64,000 nt of DNA from Treponema_I sp045599005 (lineage in GTDB: Bacteria > Spirochaetota > Spirochaetia > Treponematales > Treponemataceae), in contig JAZRVF010000024.1 in the NCBI GenBank assembly GCA_045599005.1, positions 50,839 through 114,838 of the forward strand. The letters run 5' to 3'. The notes below the pieces were generated by a model. It searched no databases, was not told where the DNA came from, and worked only from the letters and a program-made list of their open reading frames with translations. A program made the position numbers and the translations under genes. This document shows positions 1 through 8,540 of this stretch, piece after piece. Numbering within the stretch: the first letter of the stretch is position 1; each line of letters begins with the position of its first letter.

Positions 1-574
1 TCTTCAGAAAATAGTCGTGATATTCATCCTGGGAAAGCATGATGCGCATTTTTGCAAGCGAGATCTCAAGAAGTGTCTCCGGTTCAGTAAGTGAAGAATA
101 GAGCAGAGAAGGCAGTTCTCGGGGCAGACTCAGTGAGTAAAGGACAGGACTTTCTGATTTGAGCTGACCTTCCAGCATGGGAACAAGAACTTCGCTTGCC
201 GTTGCGGATTCCAGGGCGTCGTCAGGAAATTTCTTCGGAAGATCAGCAGGCGTAGGAAAAGAAAGGGCTGCGTTGTTTGTGATGTCTGTGTAGCGTGCTG
301 CAACTTTCTCAGCATAAAAACTAATCAGCACGACAAAATAATTTCCGTCACTGTTTATCAGCCGGACCTTTTTCTGGGATTCAAGCTTTGACAGTTCTTT
401 GTTCATCTGATCCTGGCTCTGCCCGAGATAACTGTTCAAAGCCGGGTTTTCAGCAGCATGTTTCTGCGCATAATGACGGACGTAATCGCTGAAATCATTC
501 AGGTGAAGGAGCCCGCTGTTCTGGTGAGTCGCAAAGGATTTTAACAATGAATAAAGACTGGAATTTTCTGACAT
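1..574 (-). CDS. Unknown protein, C-terminal part cut by window edge
   Basis: An uninterrupted reading frame runs leftward from an ATG at 574 to the window edge, giving 191 codons with no stop. The product starts MSENSSLYSLLKSF and is soluble and charged; I see no signal peptide, membrane segment or catalytic motif. I do not recognise the family. The frame is supported by coding-like composition and by a strong promoter (TTGAGA, 17 bases, TATAAT) ending only 9 bases before the ATG. No ribosome-binding site is visible, so the mRNA would have a leader of only two or three bases. The gene is divergent from the hybrid histidine kinase at 718. Confidence 0.7.
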   Translation of the reverse strand, partial: MSENSSLYSLLKSFATHQNSGLLHLNDFSDYVRHYAQKHAAENPALNSYLGQSQDQMNKELSKLESQKKVRLINSDGNYFVVLISFYAEKVAARYTDITNNAALSFPTPADLPKKFPDDALESATASEVLVPMLEGQLKSESPVLYSLSLPRELPSLLYSSLTEPETLLEISLAKMRIMLSQDEYHDYFLK

Positions 575-583
575 TTGTCTTTT

Positions 584-612
584 ATTATAACAGGAGAACT
601 GTGAATTCTCAA
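584..612 (-). promoter_or_regulatory. Promoter of the leftward gene at 574
   Basis: On the minus strand TTGAGA (607-612) and TATAAT (584-589) are separated by exactly 17 bases. The ATG follows the -10 box after 9 bases. Confidence 0.65.
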
Positions 613-642
613 GCAAGTAATATGAATGAAACCCAGAAAAAT

Positions 643-671
643 TTGACCGGGCATGCTGTATGGAATATACT
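643..671 (+). promoter_or_regulatory. Promoter of the hybrid histidine kinase
   Basis: TTGACC (643-648), a 17-base spacer and TATACT (666-671) form a near-consensus sigma-70 promoter, about 40 bases upstream of the TTG start at 718. Confidence 0.65.
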
Positions 672-717
672 TGATGTTGAAATCAGCTTTTCTGCGTGAT
701 TTTTCTGGAGCTTTGTT

Positions 718-2982
718 TTGAGCTGCGGCGAAATTGATGAATATAAAAGTAAAAGACTCATAATCATTTCTGTCATTGTGGCGACACTGTTTCTTTTTGC
801 GTTCGCGTGGACAACTTTTGAAATCTCAGTTTTTCTTCATTCCCAGGCTCTGAATACAGAAACCGTTTCCCGAGTCCAGTTTCTTACCGATGTAGCCAAG
901 GATAAACTTTTCGAGAAGAATTCCTCCTATTTTCAGGCTGTCCGCAGTCTGCAGCTTCTGTGCCGCTCATCAGCCGTGGAAGAATCCGTTCTTGCTGATT
1001 TTATCAGTCAGGAGATGAACTTGAATGATTTTTCCTGGCTGGTCGTGATCGGAGAGGAGAAAAAATGCTGGTCATTCTCTGACCATGGTTACAATCCCGT
1101 TTCTTTCACTTTTGATCCTTCCTTTTTGGATTCCGAAGGAAAACTTGAGATCAGCAACGGATTGTGCTGGTATTTCTGTCCTGTAAAAGACGGCGCCCGT
1201 TTCGAAGACAGAAAAATCCTTGGTCTTGCCTTTGCATTCAGTCTGGATCAGCTTCTTTTTGATATAAGCGTAAGTGTTCCCGAAAACTATTCTCTTTATC
1301 TGATTGATTCTGATGGAAAAAGCTGCAATACCGTAGTGGCTGTGGATGGAATCCCCACAAAAGTTACCAGCAGCTCTCTTTTCTTTGATGCATTCCGCCG
1401 GAGCAGAATAAGAAAAGTCGTGTCTGATGCAACAACTCTGACAAATGCTTTTGAACTTAAAGTCCCTTTTCTGGGACTGATCAGTCTTGATGGCAGAGAC
1501 AGTTACTTCCTTCTGGAACCTTTGCAGATGTTTGGTGAGAACTTCTTTCTCCTTCATCTGATTTCCGAGGATTCTTTCACCGGCTTCTCAAAGACTTTTG
1601 CAAGACATGTGATAAAACTTGCTGTACTGGTCATTTTCCTTATGGCTGTCTGCACTGTCCTTATCCTGTTTCTGTACCGTTCCCGGAAACAGAAACAGTT
1701 CACAAGAAAAGAAGAGATCATCCGCAGTGAGCACAGCACTCAGCTTCTGCAGGCTCTGCAGCTTGCAAATCAGGCTAATGCGGCAAAATCAGCTTTCCTG
1801 TCCAATATGTCCCATGAGATCCGCACACCCATGAACGGAATCATCCACATGACAGATTTTGCCCTTGATGTGCTGGATTATGATGCTGCGAAAGCAAAAG
1901 AATATCTGATATACGTGAAATCTGCCTCACAGCATCTGCTTCAGATTGTCAACAAAGTCCTGGATATAAGCCGGATTGAAAGCGGAAAGGTGATTCTCAA
2001 GTTCACTTCGGAAAATCTTCGCAGTATTCTTTATGAGACGGTGAACATAATCCAGCCCATGTGCATTGACAAGAATATTTCTCTGCAGCTGGATTTCATG
2101 GTGCTGAGCAACAGAAAAATACAGTGTGATAAAGTCCAGCTCAAGGAGATTCTGATAAATCTGCTCAATAATGCGATCAAATTCACAGAACCCGGCGGGC
2201 GTATCATCTTTTCTGCAAAAGAACTGATCTCGAAAGAAGTGGTTTCAATCGGCAAGGGAAAGAAGATGTTCTGTCAGTTCAGTGTGGAGGACACGGGCTG
2301 CGGAATTCCTGAGGAAAAACTGAAGACGATTTTTGAACCTTATACCCGGTCTGCCGAAGCTGATGAAAAGAGGGTTGAAGGTTCGGGACTCGGGCTTGCG
2401 ATCACAAAAAGCATTGTGGATGCCATGGGCGGAACAATCAGCGTGAAAAGTCATGTTAAAAGCGGAAGCAGATTCACCGTGGATCTTTCTTTTGATATTG
2501 AAACTGACAGAAAAATGGAACTGGAATCTTCTGAATCCGGGCAGAAAAAATCAGTTTCTGATCAGGCGGTACGGGTGCTTGTGGCAGAAGATAATAAACT
2601 TAACAGGATTATTGCCGGAAAACTTTTTGAAAAGTTCGCTCTTGTCGCTGATTTCGCTGAAAACGGAAAAATTGCCCTTGAAAAGTTTGTTAAATCCCCC
2701 GCTGCTTATTACGCAATGATTTTCATGGATATCCAGATGCCGGAAATGGACGGTTATGAGGCGACAATGGCAATCCGTGCCAGTGGACACGCAGATGCTC
2801 TGAATATTCCGATCATTGCCATGACAGCTTTTTCTTTCGACAACGAAGTGGACCGGTGTCTAAAAGCCGGCATGAACGGTCATCTGGGAAAGCCGCTGGA
2901 ACCGGATCAGCTTGCCCAGATTGTAGAAACTTTCTCAAAGAAGCCGGATGGAGACAGACCGAATCAGGACACGGTTCTGTAA
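718..2982 (+). CDS. Hybrid sensor histidine kinase/response regulator
   Basis: A 754-residue inner-membrane sensor. A first membrane segment (about residues 14-35) and a second (about 299-321) bracket a periplasmic sensor domain of about 260 residues that I cannot assign. Then follow a HisKA dimerisation domain with the phospho-accepting His366 in SHEIRTPMNG, an ATPase domain with N box (NLLNNAIKF), DTGCG and GSGLGLAIT boxes, and a C-terminal receiver domain starting near 617 with the acceptor Asp671 in FMDIQMPEMDGY and a conserved lysine in LGKPLEP. The TTG start is chosen because GGAG lies 8 bases upstream and the promoter at 643-671 precedes it. There is no output domain, so phosphate probably passes to an Hpt protein encoded elsewhere. 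The input signal is unknown. Confidence 0.93.
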   Translation: MSCGEIDEYKSKRLIIISVIVATLFLFAFAWTTFEISVFLHSQALNTETVSRVQFLTDVAKDKLFEKNSSYFQAVRSLQLLCRSSAVEESVLADFISQEMNLNDFSWLVVIGEEKKCWSFSDHGYNPVSFTFDPSFLDSEGKLEISNGLCWYFCPVKDGARFEDRKILGLAFAFSLDQLLFDISVSVPENYSLYLIDSDGKSCNTVVAVDGIPTKVTSSSLFFDAFRRSRIRKVVSDATTLTNAFELKVPFLGLISLDGRDSYFLLEPLQMFGENFFLLHLISEDSFTGFSKTFARHVIKLAVLVIFLMAVCTVLILFLYRSRKQKQFTRKEEIIRSEHSTQLLQALQLANQANAAKSAFLSNMSHEIRTPMNGIIHMTDFALDVLDYDAAKAKEYLIYVKSASQHLLQIVNKVLDISRIESGKVILKFTSENLRSILYETVNIIQPMCIDKNISLQLDFMVLSNRKIQCDKVQLKEILINLLNNAIKFTEPGGRIIFSAKELISKEVVSIGKGKKMFCQFSVEDTGCGIPEEKLKTIFEPYTRSAEADEKRVEGSGLGLAITKSIVDAMGGTISVKSHVKSGSRFTVDLSFDIETDRKMELESSESGQKKSVSDQAVRVLVAEDNKLNRIIAGKLFEKFALVADFAENGKIALEKFVKSPAAYYAMIFMDIQMPEMDGYEATMAIRASGHADALNIPIIAMTAFSFDNEVDRCLKAGMNGHLGKPLEPDQLAQIVETFSKKPDGDRPNQDTVL

Positions 2983-3023
2983 TGTCTGGCGGTGCTGACT
3001 GAGTGTCTGTACGGAAATGGAAG

Positions 3024-3056
3024 CAAAAAAAAACTGCCTGAAACCAGACAGCTTTT
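3024..3056 (-). terminator. Terminator of tRNA-Ala
   Basis: Reading leftward, CTGTCTG-GTTT-CAGGCAG forms a 7-bp stem followed by nine T residues, just after the tRNA 3' end. It also lies downstream of the kinase gene but has only a weak T-run in that direction. Confidence 0.7.
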
Positions 3057-3057
3057 A

Positions 3058-3130
3058 TGGAGCATATCGGACTCGAACCGACTACCTACAGATTGCGAAC
3101 CTGTCGCTCTACCAGGTGAGCTAATGCCCC
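3058..3130 (-). tRNA. tRNA-Ala (anticodon CGC)
   Basis: A 73-nt cloverleaf reads leftward. The acceptor stem GGGGCAT/ATGCTCC contains the G3-U70 wobble pair that identifies alanine tRNAs. The anticodon stem ACAGG/TCTGT encloses loop TTCGCAA with anticodon CGC. The T loop is GTTCGAGTC. The 3' CCA is not encoded, and the following bases are TAA. It is oriented opposite to the kinase gene. Confidence 0.95.
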
Positions 3131-3173
3131 TCGAACTTCTAAAACTATAACGTTGCAGTCATTTTTTGTCAAA

Positions 3174-4364
3174 TCATCTTTCATAAAGAACTTTTTTCAT
3201 GTCGGCCTTGAGGAAACCGGCTTTCCCTGTCCTGAAGAAACTTGTGCCTTCCCATGCCACATAAAGATCACGTCCGCATAGTCCGAAAGTTCCGTAACTG
3301 ATTCCGGCGGGCAGGGCAGGCAGAAGGAACGTGAATGGTTTCCCGTCATTAAGAATGTGTTCGTCAGACAGAGCACCGGCAAAGTATCCTGTTCCGTCGG
3401 AAAAAAGCGCTATGGTGCAGGTTTCCGTAAGAAAAGCGTAAGCTGTGACGCCGCCTTTTCCACGTATGTAAGTGCGTGCGGAATTGTTTCTGGACGTATC
3501 TGTTACAGTGATTGAAAACTCGAAGTTTTCCGGCAGCACTTCAAGCAGGGTCCTGAGCCGTTCCGGAGCCTGGTCAAAAGAGTAGGTTCTGGTGGCTTCC
3601 TGGTACTCAGCTATGGAAATGATCTCTGTCTCAAGTCCTGAACCTGTCGTACCCATTGTCTCACGGTAATAGTTTTCCGGCGGCGTAAATCTTCTGTATT
3701 CAAAATCGGTTTCCGTCTCGTCGCTGGATTTTGCGCATACAACCCAGGATTTTCCATCAAAAAGACAGGATGTGATCTGATAATCGTTTTTCAGGTTTAT
3801 GTCCCGGTTGAAAAAGAGAGGATAAAAAACTCCTGTGTTTGTCCTGTACTGAATAAGGAAAGGATTGTCTCCTGGTATCACTGTGTTTTCACTGAAAAGC
3901 AGATCATTGTAAAGTTTAATCACCGGGTTTCCTTCTATCAGGACAATGCTGTCCACCGTCCGTTCCGGAAAAAATCTTGCGTCCTGAATCATTCTGCAGA
4001 CAGTTGAGGAATCTGTTCTCTTCCCCGGTGTGCACTCCAGAAGTCCACGCCTGTTCACCGTAAAATAAAGGCTCTGTTCTGTTGCAGCCACTGAAGAAAT
4101 GCGTGTGGCTTCTGTCCAGGGCAGAAAAGGATAGTCAGGAGTTGCGGCGGGCAATGAAGTCTCTTCAAAGCCATTCTGCGTGAAAGAATACCACGTGTGG
4201 GTCTGCGGGGCTTTTGAGAAAGGGAGTACAGTCTGTGTGACCGGCTCCGGGGAATCTTTCCTGTTGCATGAGCAGATTGCGGTGCAAAACACTGCGGCAG
4301 CGAGCAGGATAACTGAAGAAACAGAATATCGCACTGATTTTTGAAAATGCTTTTTTTCAGACAT
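3174..4364 (-). CDS. Unknown lipoprotein
   Basis: A 396-residue protein with a basic N-terminus, a hydrophobic stretch (about residues 14-30) and a spirochaete-type lipobox AICSC, so probably exported and lipidated near Cys32. The rest is rich in short beta-strand-like blocks and aromatic residues, which could suit a beta-propeller, but I recognise no family motif. The ATG is preceded by no ribosome-binding site. Instead a promoter (TTGTGC, 17 bases, TAAAAT) ends 6 bases before it, so the message is probably leaderless. It is divergent from the membrane protein at 4542. Confidence 0.8.
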   Translation of the reverse strand: MSEKKHFQKSVRYSVSSVILLAAAVFCTAICSCNRKDSPEPVTQTVLPFSKAPQTHTWYSFTQNGFEETSLPAATPDYPFLPWTEATRISSVAATEQSLYFTVNRRGLLECTPGKRTDSSTVCRMIQDARFFPERTVDSIVLIEGNPVIKLYNDLLFSENTVIPGDNPFLIQYRTNTGVFYPLFFNRDINLKNDYQITSCLFDGKSWVVCAKSSDETETDFEYRRFTPPENYYRETMGTTGSGLETEIISIAEYQEATRTYSFDQAPERLRTLLEVLPENFEFSITVTDTSRNNSARTYIRGKGGVTAYAFLTETCTIALFSDGTGYFAGALSDEHILNDGKPFTFLLPALPAGISYGTFGLCGRDLYVAWEGTSFFRTGKAGFLKADMKKVLYER

Positions 4365-4370
4365 GAAGTC

Positions 4371-4399
4371 ATTTTACCATGAATCCGTAAACTGCACAA
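4371..4399 (-). promoter_or_regulatory. Promoter giving a leaderless lipoprotein mRNA
   Basis: On the minus strand TTGTGC (4394-4399), 17 bases, TAAAAT (4371-4376), then 6 bases to the ATG at 4364. Transcription would start at or next to the start codon. Confidence 0.65.
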
Positions 4400-4463
4400 A
4401 TTCGGCTGAGGAAAAAATGCAGAATATGGAGAGAAATCCGGATTCCCTGGATCATCGCAAAAA

Positions 4464-4492
4464 TTGCTTTTTTTGAAGATTCCATTTATAAT
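4464..4492 (+). promoter_or_regulatory. Promoter of the acidic-tail membrane protein
   Basis: TTGCTT (4464-4469), 17 bases, TATAAT (4487-4492), about 50 bases before the GTG start at 4542. An alternative TATAGT-like box lies nearer the gene. Confidence 0.5.
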
Positions 4493-4541
4493 TGCATGGA
4501 TTTGATCTTTTTTTGGTTATAGTATTGATATAGGAGATTCT

Positions 4542-6557
4542 GTGTCTGCTTGGGTAAAAATTTGCATCAGTTTTTTCTCAGCCATGGTGCTTTTTGCTAT
4601 GTTTCTGTTCGGTCCCTTTTTCGGGAACTTCAACGGACTTGAGACACAGATCTATCAGAATGCGCTCATCGAAGGAATGCAGACAAAGCTGGAGAATGTC
4701 TCCTCCGGTTTTGACGGATGGCTTGCAGATTATGACCAGAAAATCATTGATTTCAACAGCAGTGAATCCGTAAAAGAGAGCATTCTTACTGTTCAGTCAC
4801 AGAACGCAATTGCGGAGCGTGCAGATCTTGCAGGTTCGCTTATTTTTCAGAATCCGGGCATCCTTGGAATCCGCATTCTGGATGCTGACGGAATCCGTGT
4901 TCATTACAGCACTTTCCTTACAGACAGGCTTTCAAGCAACGAAGATAAAACCTCTTTCAGAAATTATGTGACTCTGGAAAAAACGCCTTCTCTCCTGCAG
5001 TTCCAGGGGGTTGGCGCAGGCAACGTAAAAAAGACAGTCCATTATTTTGATGTTGAGAACAACCTGATTATTTTTGTCCAGGCTCTGTATGACACCTATG
5101 ACGTTTTCCGCGGATACACGATCATGTATCTGACAGTCTCTGATTTTCAGCGCAGGCTGGTCGCATCTTCCGTCATTTCTGTAACGCAGAATCTTACACT
5201 TGCCGGAAAATCCGGTTCCATGAAAAATGCGGGATTCATTCTTGATGTTCCTCAGAATGCCGGCTCTTCACTTCTGGACTGGATCGCTGACATCTGGAAG
5301 CAGCAGGTGAACGCAGAAATGGTTTTCTCTGACAATGGAACTGATTACATTGCCGTGAATTATGTTTCTCCTGGCGGAATCTCCGTGACCCAGCTTGAGG
5401 ACGAATCGGTCTTTACATTGCCGGGAACTGTGGAAATCATTCTTCTTGCCGCGGTTTTCATCTCAGTTTTCCTGATTATTTTCATGCTTCTGAATCTCCG
5501 CAAAGATGATTATGTGATCATCCGGGAACGTGTCAAACGGTTTCAGATGGCTTTCATCACTGAATTCATCAATCAGCGGGAGAATGGCGACTGGCAGCAG
5601 CTTGTGGAAAACATCGCCTCCAGGAAGAATGATGTTGTCTTTGAACTGAAGCACAGTATCGGAGCCCGGCGCATAAAGCGGCACGAAGCCGAAATTGACG
5701 AGATGCTTGACAGAAGCTGGCTGGACCTTATGACCGCTCTTGGCATTCAGGTGAACCAGATGGTCGGTATAAATCTCTTTGCCAATGCAAGTTTCCAGAA
5801 TGCTCTTGGCGCAAGGCCGTCGAAACCGGCTCAAGTTCCTGTCAATGATTCCATTCCTTCCTTTGTGGAACCTATTGTCGCACTGGAAGAAATTGGAGAA
5901 GGAGAATCTGCTGATAACATCCCTGAGGCCGAATTTGTTTCAGAGCTGGAAGATGATGAAAAACAGAAAAAAGCGGAGACCGCAGTAGTTTCTGAAGATT
6001 CAAAGGCCTCTAAGAAAGAAGAGGTGCTTGAGGAACTGGAAGAAGTGGAAGAGCTTGAGGGAGTTGATGAAACTGAGGATCTGACTGAGACTGAAACTCC
6101 TGCAGAAGCGGATGGCGCTGAAACTTCTGCGCATTCTGAGAAAGAAGACTCTGAGGACGTTGAAGAACTTGGGGAACTGGAAGAAGTTGAAGAGCTTGAA
6201 GAACTGGAAGAAGTTGATGAAACTGAGGAACTGACTGATCCGGAGCCCGTGGAAAAAACTGTTCCCGCATCTTCCGGCAATGTTGAGGAAGCCGGAGAAA
6301 GAGAGCAGACTGAAGCAGAGGCACTGGACGCTCTTGCAGAATCACTTGTCATCGGAGACCGTGTTCCTTCTGAAGACAATACCGTTTCTCCAGATTTTCT
6401 TCAGGATTTTTCATCCGAATTCCCGGACTTTACCGATCTGGACATGAGTCCTGAATCTTTGGAAGGAAAAATAGAGATCACCATTCCTGTTGCCCGGAAT
6501 CAGCCCCTTCTTTTTGATGCGGAACCGGATTACTCAAAGCTTGACAGCGATTGGTAA
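4542..6557 (+). CDS. Membrane sensor-like protein with acidic Glu/Val repeat tail
   Basis: A 671-residue protein of unknown function. The GTG start is supported by AGGAG seven bases upstream. One membrane segment near residues 5-25 and another near 296-318 bracket a periplasmic region resembling an extracytoplasmic sensor domain. The cytoplasmic part begins with a basic region followed by a helical segment (about 330-410). From about residue 445 the chain is strongly acidic, with two near-copies of an ELEEVEELE...VDETE block (about residues 496-520 and 545-570). No kinase, GGDEF or methyl-accepting motif is present, so calling it a receptor would be a guess. Its last 24 bases overlap the convergent histidinol-phosphatase gene. 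Confidence 0.85.
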   Translation: MSAWVKICISFFSAMVLFAMFLFGPFFGNFNGLETQIYQNALIEGMQTKLENVSSGFDGWLADYDQKIIDFNSSESVKESILTVQSQNAIAERADLAGSLIFQNPGILGIRILDADGIRVHYSTFLTDRLSSNEDKTSFRNYVTLEKTPSLLQFQGVGAGNVKKTVHYFDVENNLIIFVQALYDTYDVFRGYTIMYLTVSDFQRRLVASSVISVTQNLTLAGKSGSMKNAGFILDVPQNAGSSLLDWIADIWKQQVNAEMVFSDNGTDYIAVNYVSPGGISVTQLEDESVFTLPGTVEIILLAAVFISVFLIIFMLLNLRKDDYVIIRERVKRFQMAFITEFINQRENGDWQQLVENIASRKNDVVFELKHSIGARRIKRHEAEIDEMLDRSWLDLMTALGIQVNQMVGINLFANASFQNALGARPSKPAQVPVNDSIPSFVEPIVALEEIGEGESADNIPEAEFVSELEDDEKQKKAETAVVSEDSKASKKEEVLEELEEVEELEGVDETEDLTETETPAEADGAETSAHSEKEDSEDVEELGELEEVEELEELEEVDETEELTDPEPVEKTVPASSGNVEEAGEREQTEAEALDALAESLVIGDRVPSEDNTVSPDFLQDFSSEFPDFTDLDMSPESLEGKIEITIPVARNQPLLFDAEPDYSKLDSDW

Positions 6558-7346
6558 AGTATCCAGAGGTTTTATTCCCAGTTCTGCTGCAAAATCCCTG
6601 CAGATCTTTGTGGGTGCCAGGACGTTTTCCGGTCTGTGGGCGTCGCTGTTGCAGATGACTTTCACACTGCTTGCTGCTGCCATTTCCCAGAATTCGCGGA
6701 ATGGATAGGGTGCCCGTTTTTCTCCGCTTTTTGTGGTGACTTTGTCTTTGAGAAAACCGTAACCATTGATTTCTATGGGCATGTCGCAGTCAACCGCACA
6801 TTCTACAAGTGCTGAAAGACACGCTTTTATCTCAGGATTCCATTCTGTGGAGCCTTTTGCCATCATCACATCCGGATGGGCCAGAAAGGCAAAAAGTCCT
6901 GTCTGCATTGCTTTTATCGTAAGGTCTGTATATCTGTACAGAAGCCGTCTGTCATCCACAACCTCCGGAATGTAGTGGCGCACTGAACCGTCCGGCACCC
7001 AATGCTGCCCAAGAACCAGATATTGTGCGCCATGTTCTGCAATCAGAAAATCTTTGTACCAGCTGTCAAAAACTGTATCGTATTCACATTCAAAACCGAG
7101 GTACACAGGAAAATCCGCAATTTCGGCAGCTTCTCTGACCATTTTTACATAAAGAGCTGTTTCTTCCGGTTCCATTTTTACATGCTGCCAGATGTCTCCA
7201 CCATTTGCCGGAAAAGGGCAGTGGTCTGAAAATCCCAGCGCAGTACAGCCCATTCCCCTTGCACTCTCTACGTAATCAGCGGGAGTTCCTGTGGCATGTT
7301 TGCACAGGTATGTGTGGGTGTGGTAAGAAGAAGTGCGTATTTTCAT
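6534..7346 (-). CDS. hisK: Histidinol-phosphatase, PHP family
   Basis: A 270-residue PHP-domain phosphoesterase. It would dephosphorylate histidinol phosphate to histidinol, the step after HisC. The metal-binding PHP motifs are visible: HTHT near residue 9, His17 in LCKHA, SDHCPF near residue 40, a LAHPD segment in the middle and NSDAH near the C-terminus. The neighbour hisC is divergent and catalyses the preceding step, which supports a histidine-biosynthesis role over a generic PHP hydrolase. There is no ribosome-binding site. A promoter (TTGTGG, 17 bases, TAGTAT) stops 6 bases before the ATG, so translation is probably leaderless. Its 3' end overlaps the convergent gene by 24 bases. Confidence 0.88.
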   Translation of the reverse strand: MKIRTSSYHTHTYLCKHATGTPADYVESARGMGCTALGFSDHCPFPANGGDIWQHVKMEPEETALYVKMVREAAEIADFPVYLGFECEYDTVFDSWYKDFLIAEHGAQYLVLGQHWVPDGSVRHYIPEVVDDRRLLYRYTDLTIKAMQTGLFAFLAHPDVMMAKGSTEWNPEIKACLSALVECAVDCDMPIEINGYGFLKDKVTTKSGEKRAPYPFREFWEMAAASSVKVICNSDAHRPENVLAPTKICRDFAAELGIKPLDTLPIAVKL

Positions 7347-7352
7347 GGCGCG

Positions 7353-7402
7353 ATACTATCACAGTGTTCTGACTTCCACAAGAGAGGCTTATGCAGTACA
7401 AT
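7353..7402. promoter_or_regulatory. Divergent hisK-hisC promoters with overlapping -35 boxes
   Basis: Leftward: TTGTGG (7376-7381), 17 bases, TAGTAT (7353-7358), 6 bases, hisK ATG. Rightward: a poor -35 TTCCAC (7374-7379), 17 bases, TACAAT (7397-7402), 6 bases, hisC ATG at 7409. The two -35 hexamers overlap. Confidence 0.6.
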
Positions 7403-7408
7403 AGCGCC

Positions 7409-8539
7409 ATGTACTCAAAAAAACTCAGGGATTTGAAGCCCTATGTTCCCGGCGAGCAGCCGGCGGACCGTCCTTATATCAAGCTGAATGCCAATGAAAA
7501 TGCCTATCCGCCGCCTCAGCCGGTTGTGGATGCAGTAACCTGTGCGCTTTCTGAAAATCCGCTTAAACTTGCACGCTATCCTGATCCGGATTCCACTGTC
7601 CTGCGTGAAGCCATCGCGGACATGCTCAACAGTACCGGTGGTGTTTTTGCCAACAGTGAGAAGGCCGCCGCAGCACTTGAAGCAACCGGACTGAAGATCA
7701 CCAAAGACATGATTTTCTGTGGAAACGGTTCTGATGAGGTCCTTTCCCTTCTGTTCTATACATTTTTTGACAGCAATGAATCTGTGGTTTCTCCTCTTCA
7801 TTCCTACAGTTTTTATCCTGTTTATGCCGGTTATTACGACATGAATCTGGTCCGAGTTCCTCTGAAGAATGATTTTTCACTGGATAAAGAGGCAATGCTT
7901 GCAGAGGCAGAAAAAGCCTGTGGAATGATTTTTGCCAATCCCAATGCACCTACTGGAATTGCTCTTACAACGGCAGAAATTGAAGAAATGCTCAGAAAAT
8001 ATCCGGAAGACAAAGCTTTTGTTGTTGACGAAGCCTATGCAGATTTCGGAACAGAATCAGTGCTGCCGCTTCTTGCTAAATACAAGAATCTGATTGTGGT
8101 GCGGACTTTCAGCAAAAGTCTTTCTTTTGCGGGAATGCGCCTGGGATTTGCCGTTGCTTCTCCTGAAGCGGTTGCCGCAATGACAACTGTAAAGAATTCC
8201 TTCAACCACTTTCCTGCTGACGTGCTCTGTCAGACTGCCGCCACTGCTGCAGCTGGATGCACTGATTATTTCTGTGAGAAAAGCCGGGCAATCGCAGACA
8301 CACGGGACCGCTTTGCTGACGGACTTTCAAAGGCCGGATACTATGTGGTGCCTTCAAGCACGAACTTTGTCTTTGCACGCCACCAGCGACTTTCCGCTCC
8401 GGAAGTTTATGCAAAGGTTAAAGAGGCCGGCATACTTATCCGCCATTTCAACACACCGGGCATTGAGAATTTCGTGCGCATAACAATCGGAACAGACGAG
8501 CAGATGAATACATTATTAAAAGTCATGGAGGACTTGTAA
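7409..8539 (+). CDS. hisC: Histidinol-phosphate aminotransferase
   Basis: A PLP-dependent class I/II aminotransferase converting imidazole acetol phosphate to histidinol phosphate with glutamate. Visible features are LNANENAYPPP near the N-terminus, the FANPNAPTG substrate loop, DEAYADFG, and the PLP lysine Lys236 in RTFSKSLSFAGMR. Length (376 residues) is normal. An upstream in-frame ATG at 7391 has AGAGAGG before it, but TACAAT ends 6 bases before the ATG at 7409, and the sequence from MYSKKLRDLKPY fits the family start. I therefore prefer 7409 as a leaderless start. It is followed after 1 base by the phosphoesterase gene. Confidence 0.93.
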   Translation: MYSKKLRDLKPYVPGEQPADRPYIKLNANENAYPPPQPVVDAVTCALSENPLKLARYPDPDSTVLREAIADMLNSTGGVFANSEKAAAALEATGLKITKDMIFCGNGSDEVLSLLFYTFFDSNESVVSPLHSYSFYPVYAGYYDMNLVRVPLKNDFSLDKEAMLAEAEKACGMIFANPNAPTGIALTTAEIEEMLRKYPEDKAFVVDEAYADFGTESVLPLLAKYKNLIVVRTFSKSLSFAGMRLGFAVASPEAVAAMTTVKNSFNHFPADVLCQTAATAAAGCTDYFCEKSRAIADTRDRFADGLSKAGYYVVPSSTNFVFARHQRLSAPEVYAKVKEAGILIRHFNTPGIENFVRITIGTDEQMNTLLKVMEDL

Positions 8540-8540
8540 C

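Noticed and set aside
5831..6379. Leftward 182-residue serine-rich frame
   Set aside because: It is the antisense shadow of the acidic Glu/Asp repeat tail of the gene at 4542; serine follows from complementing GAA/GAG codons.
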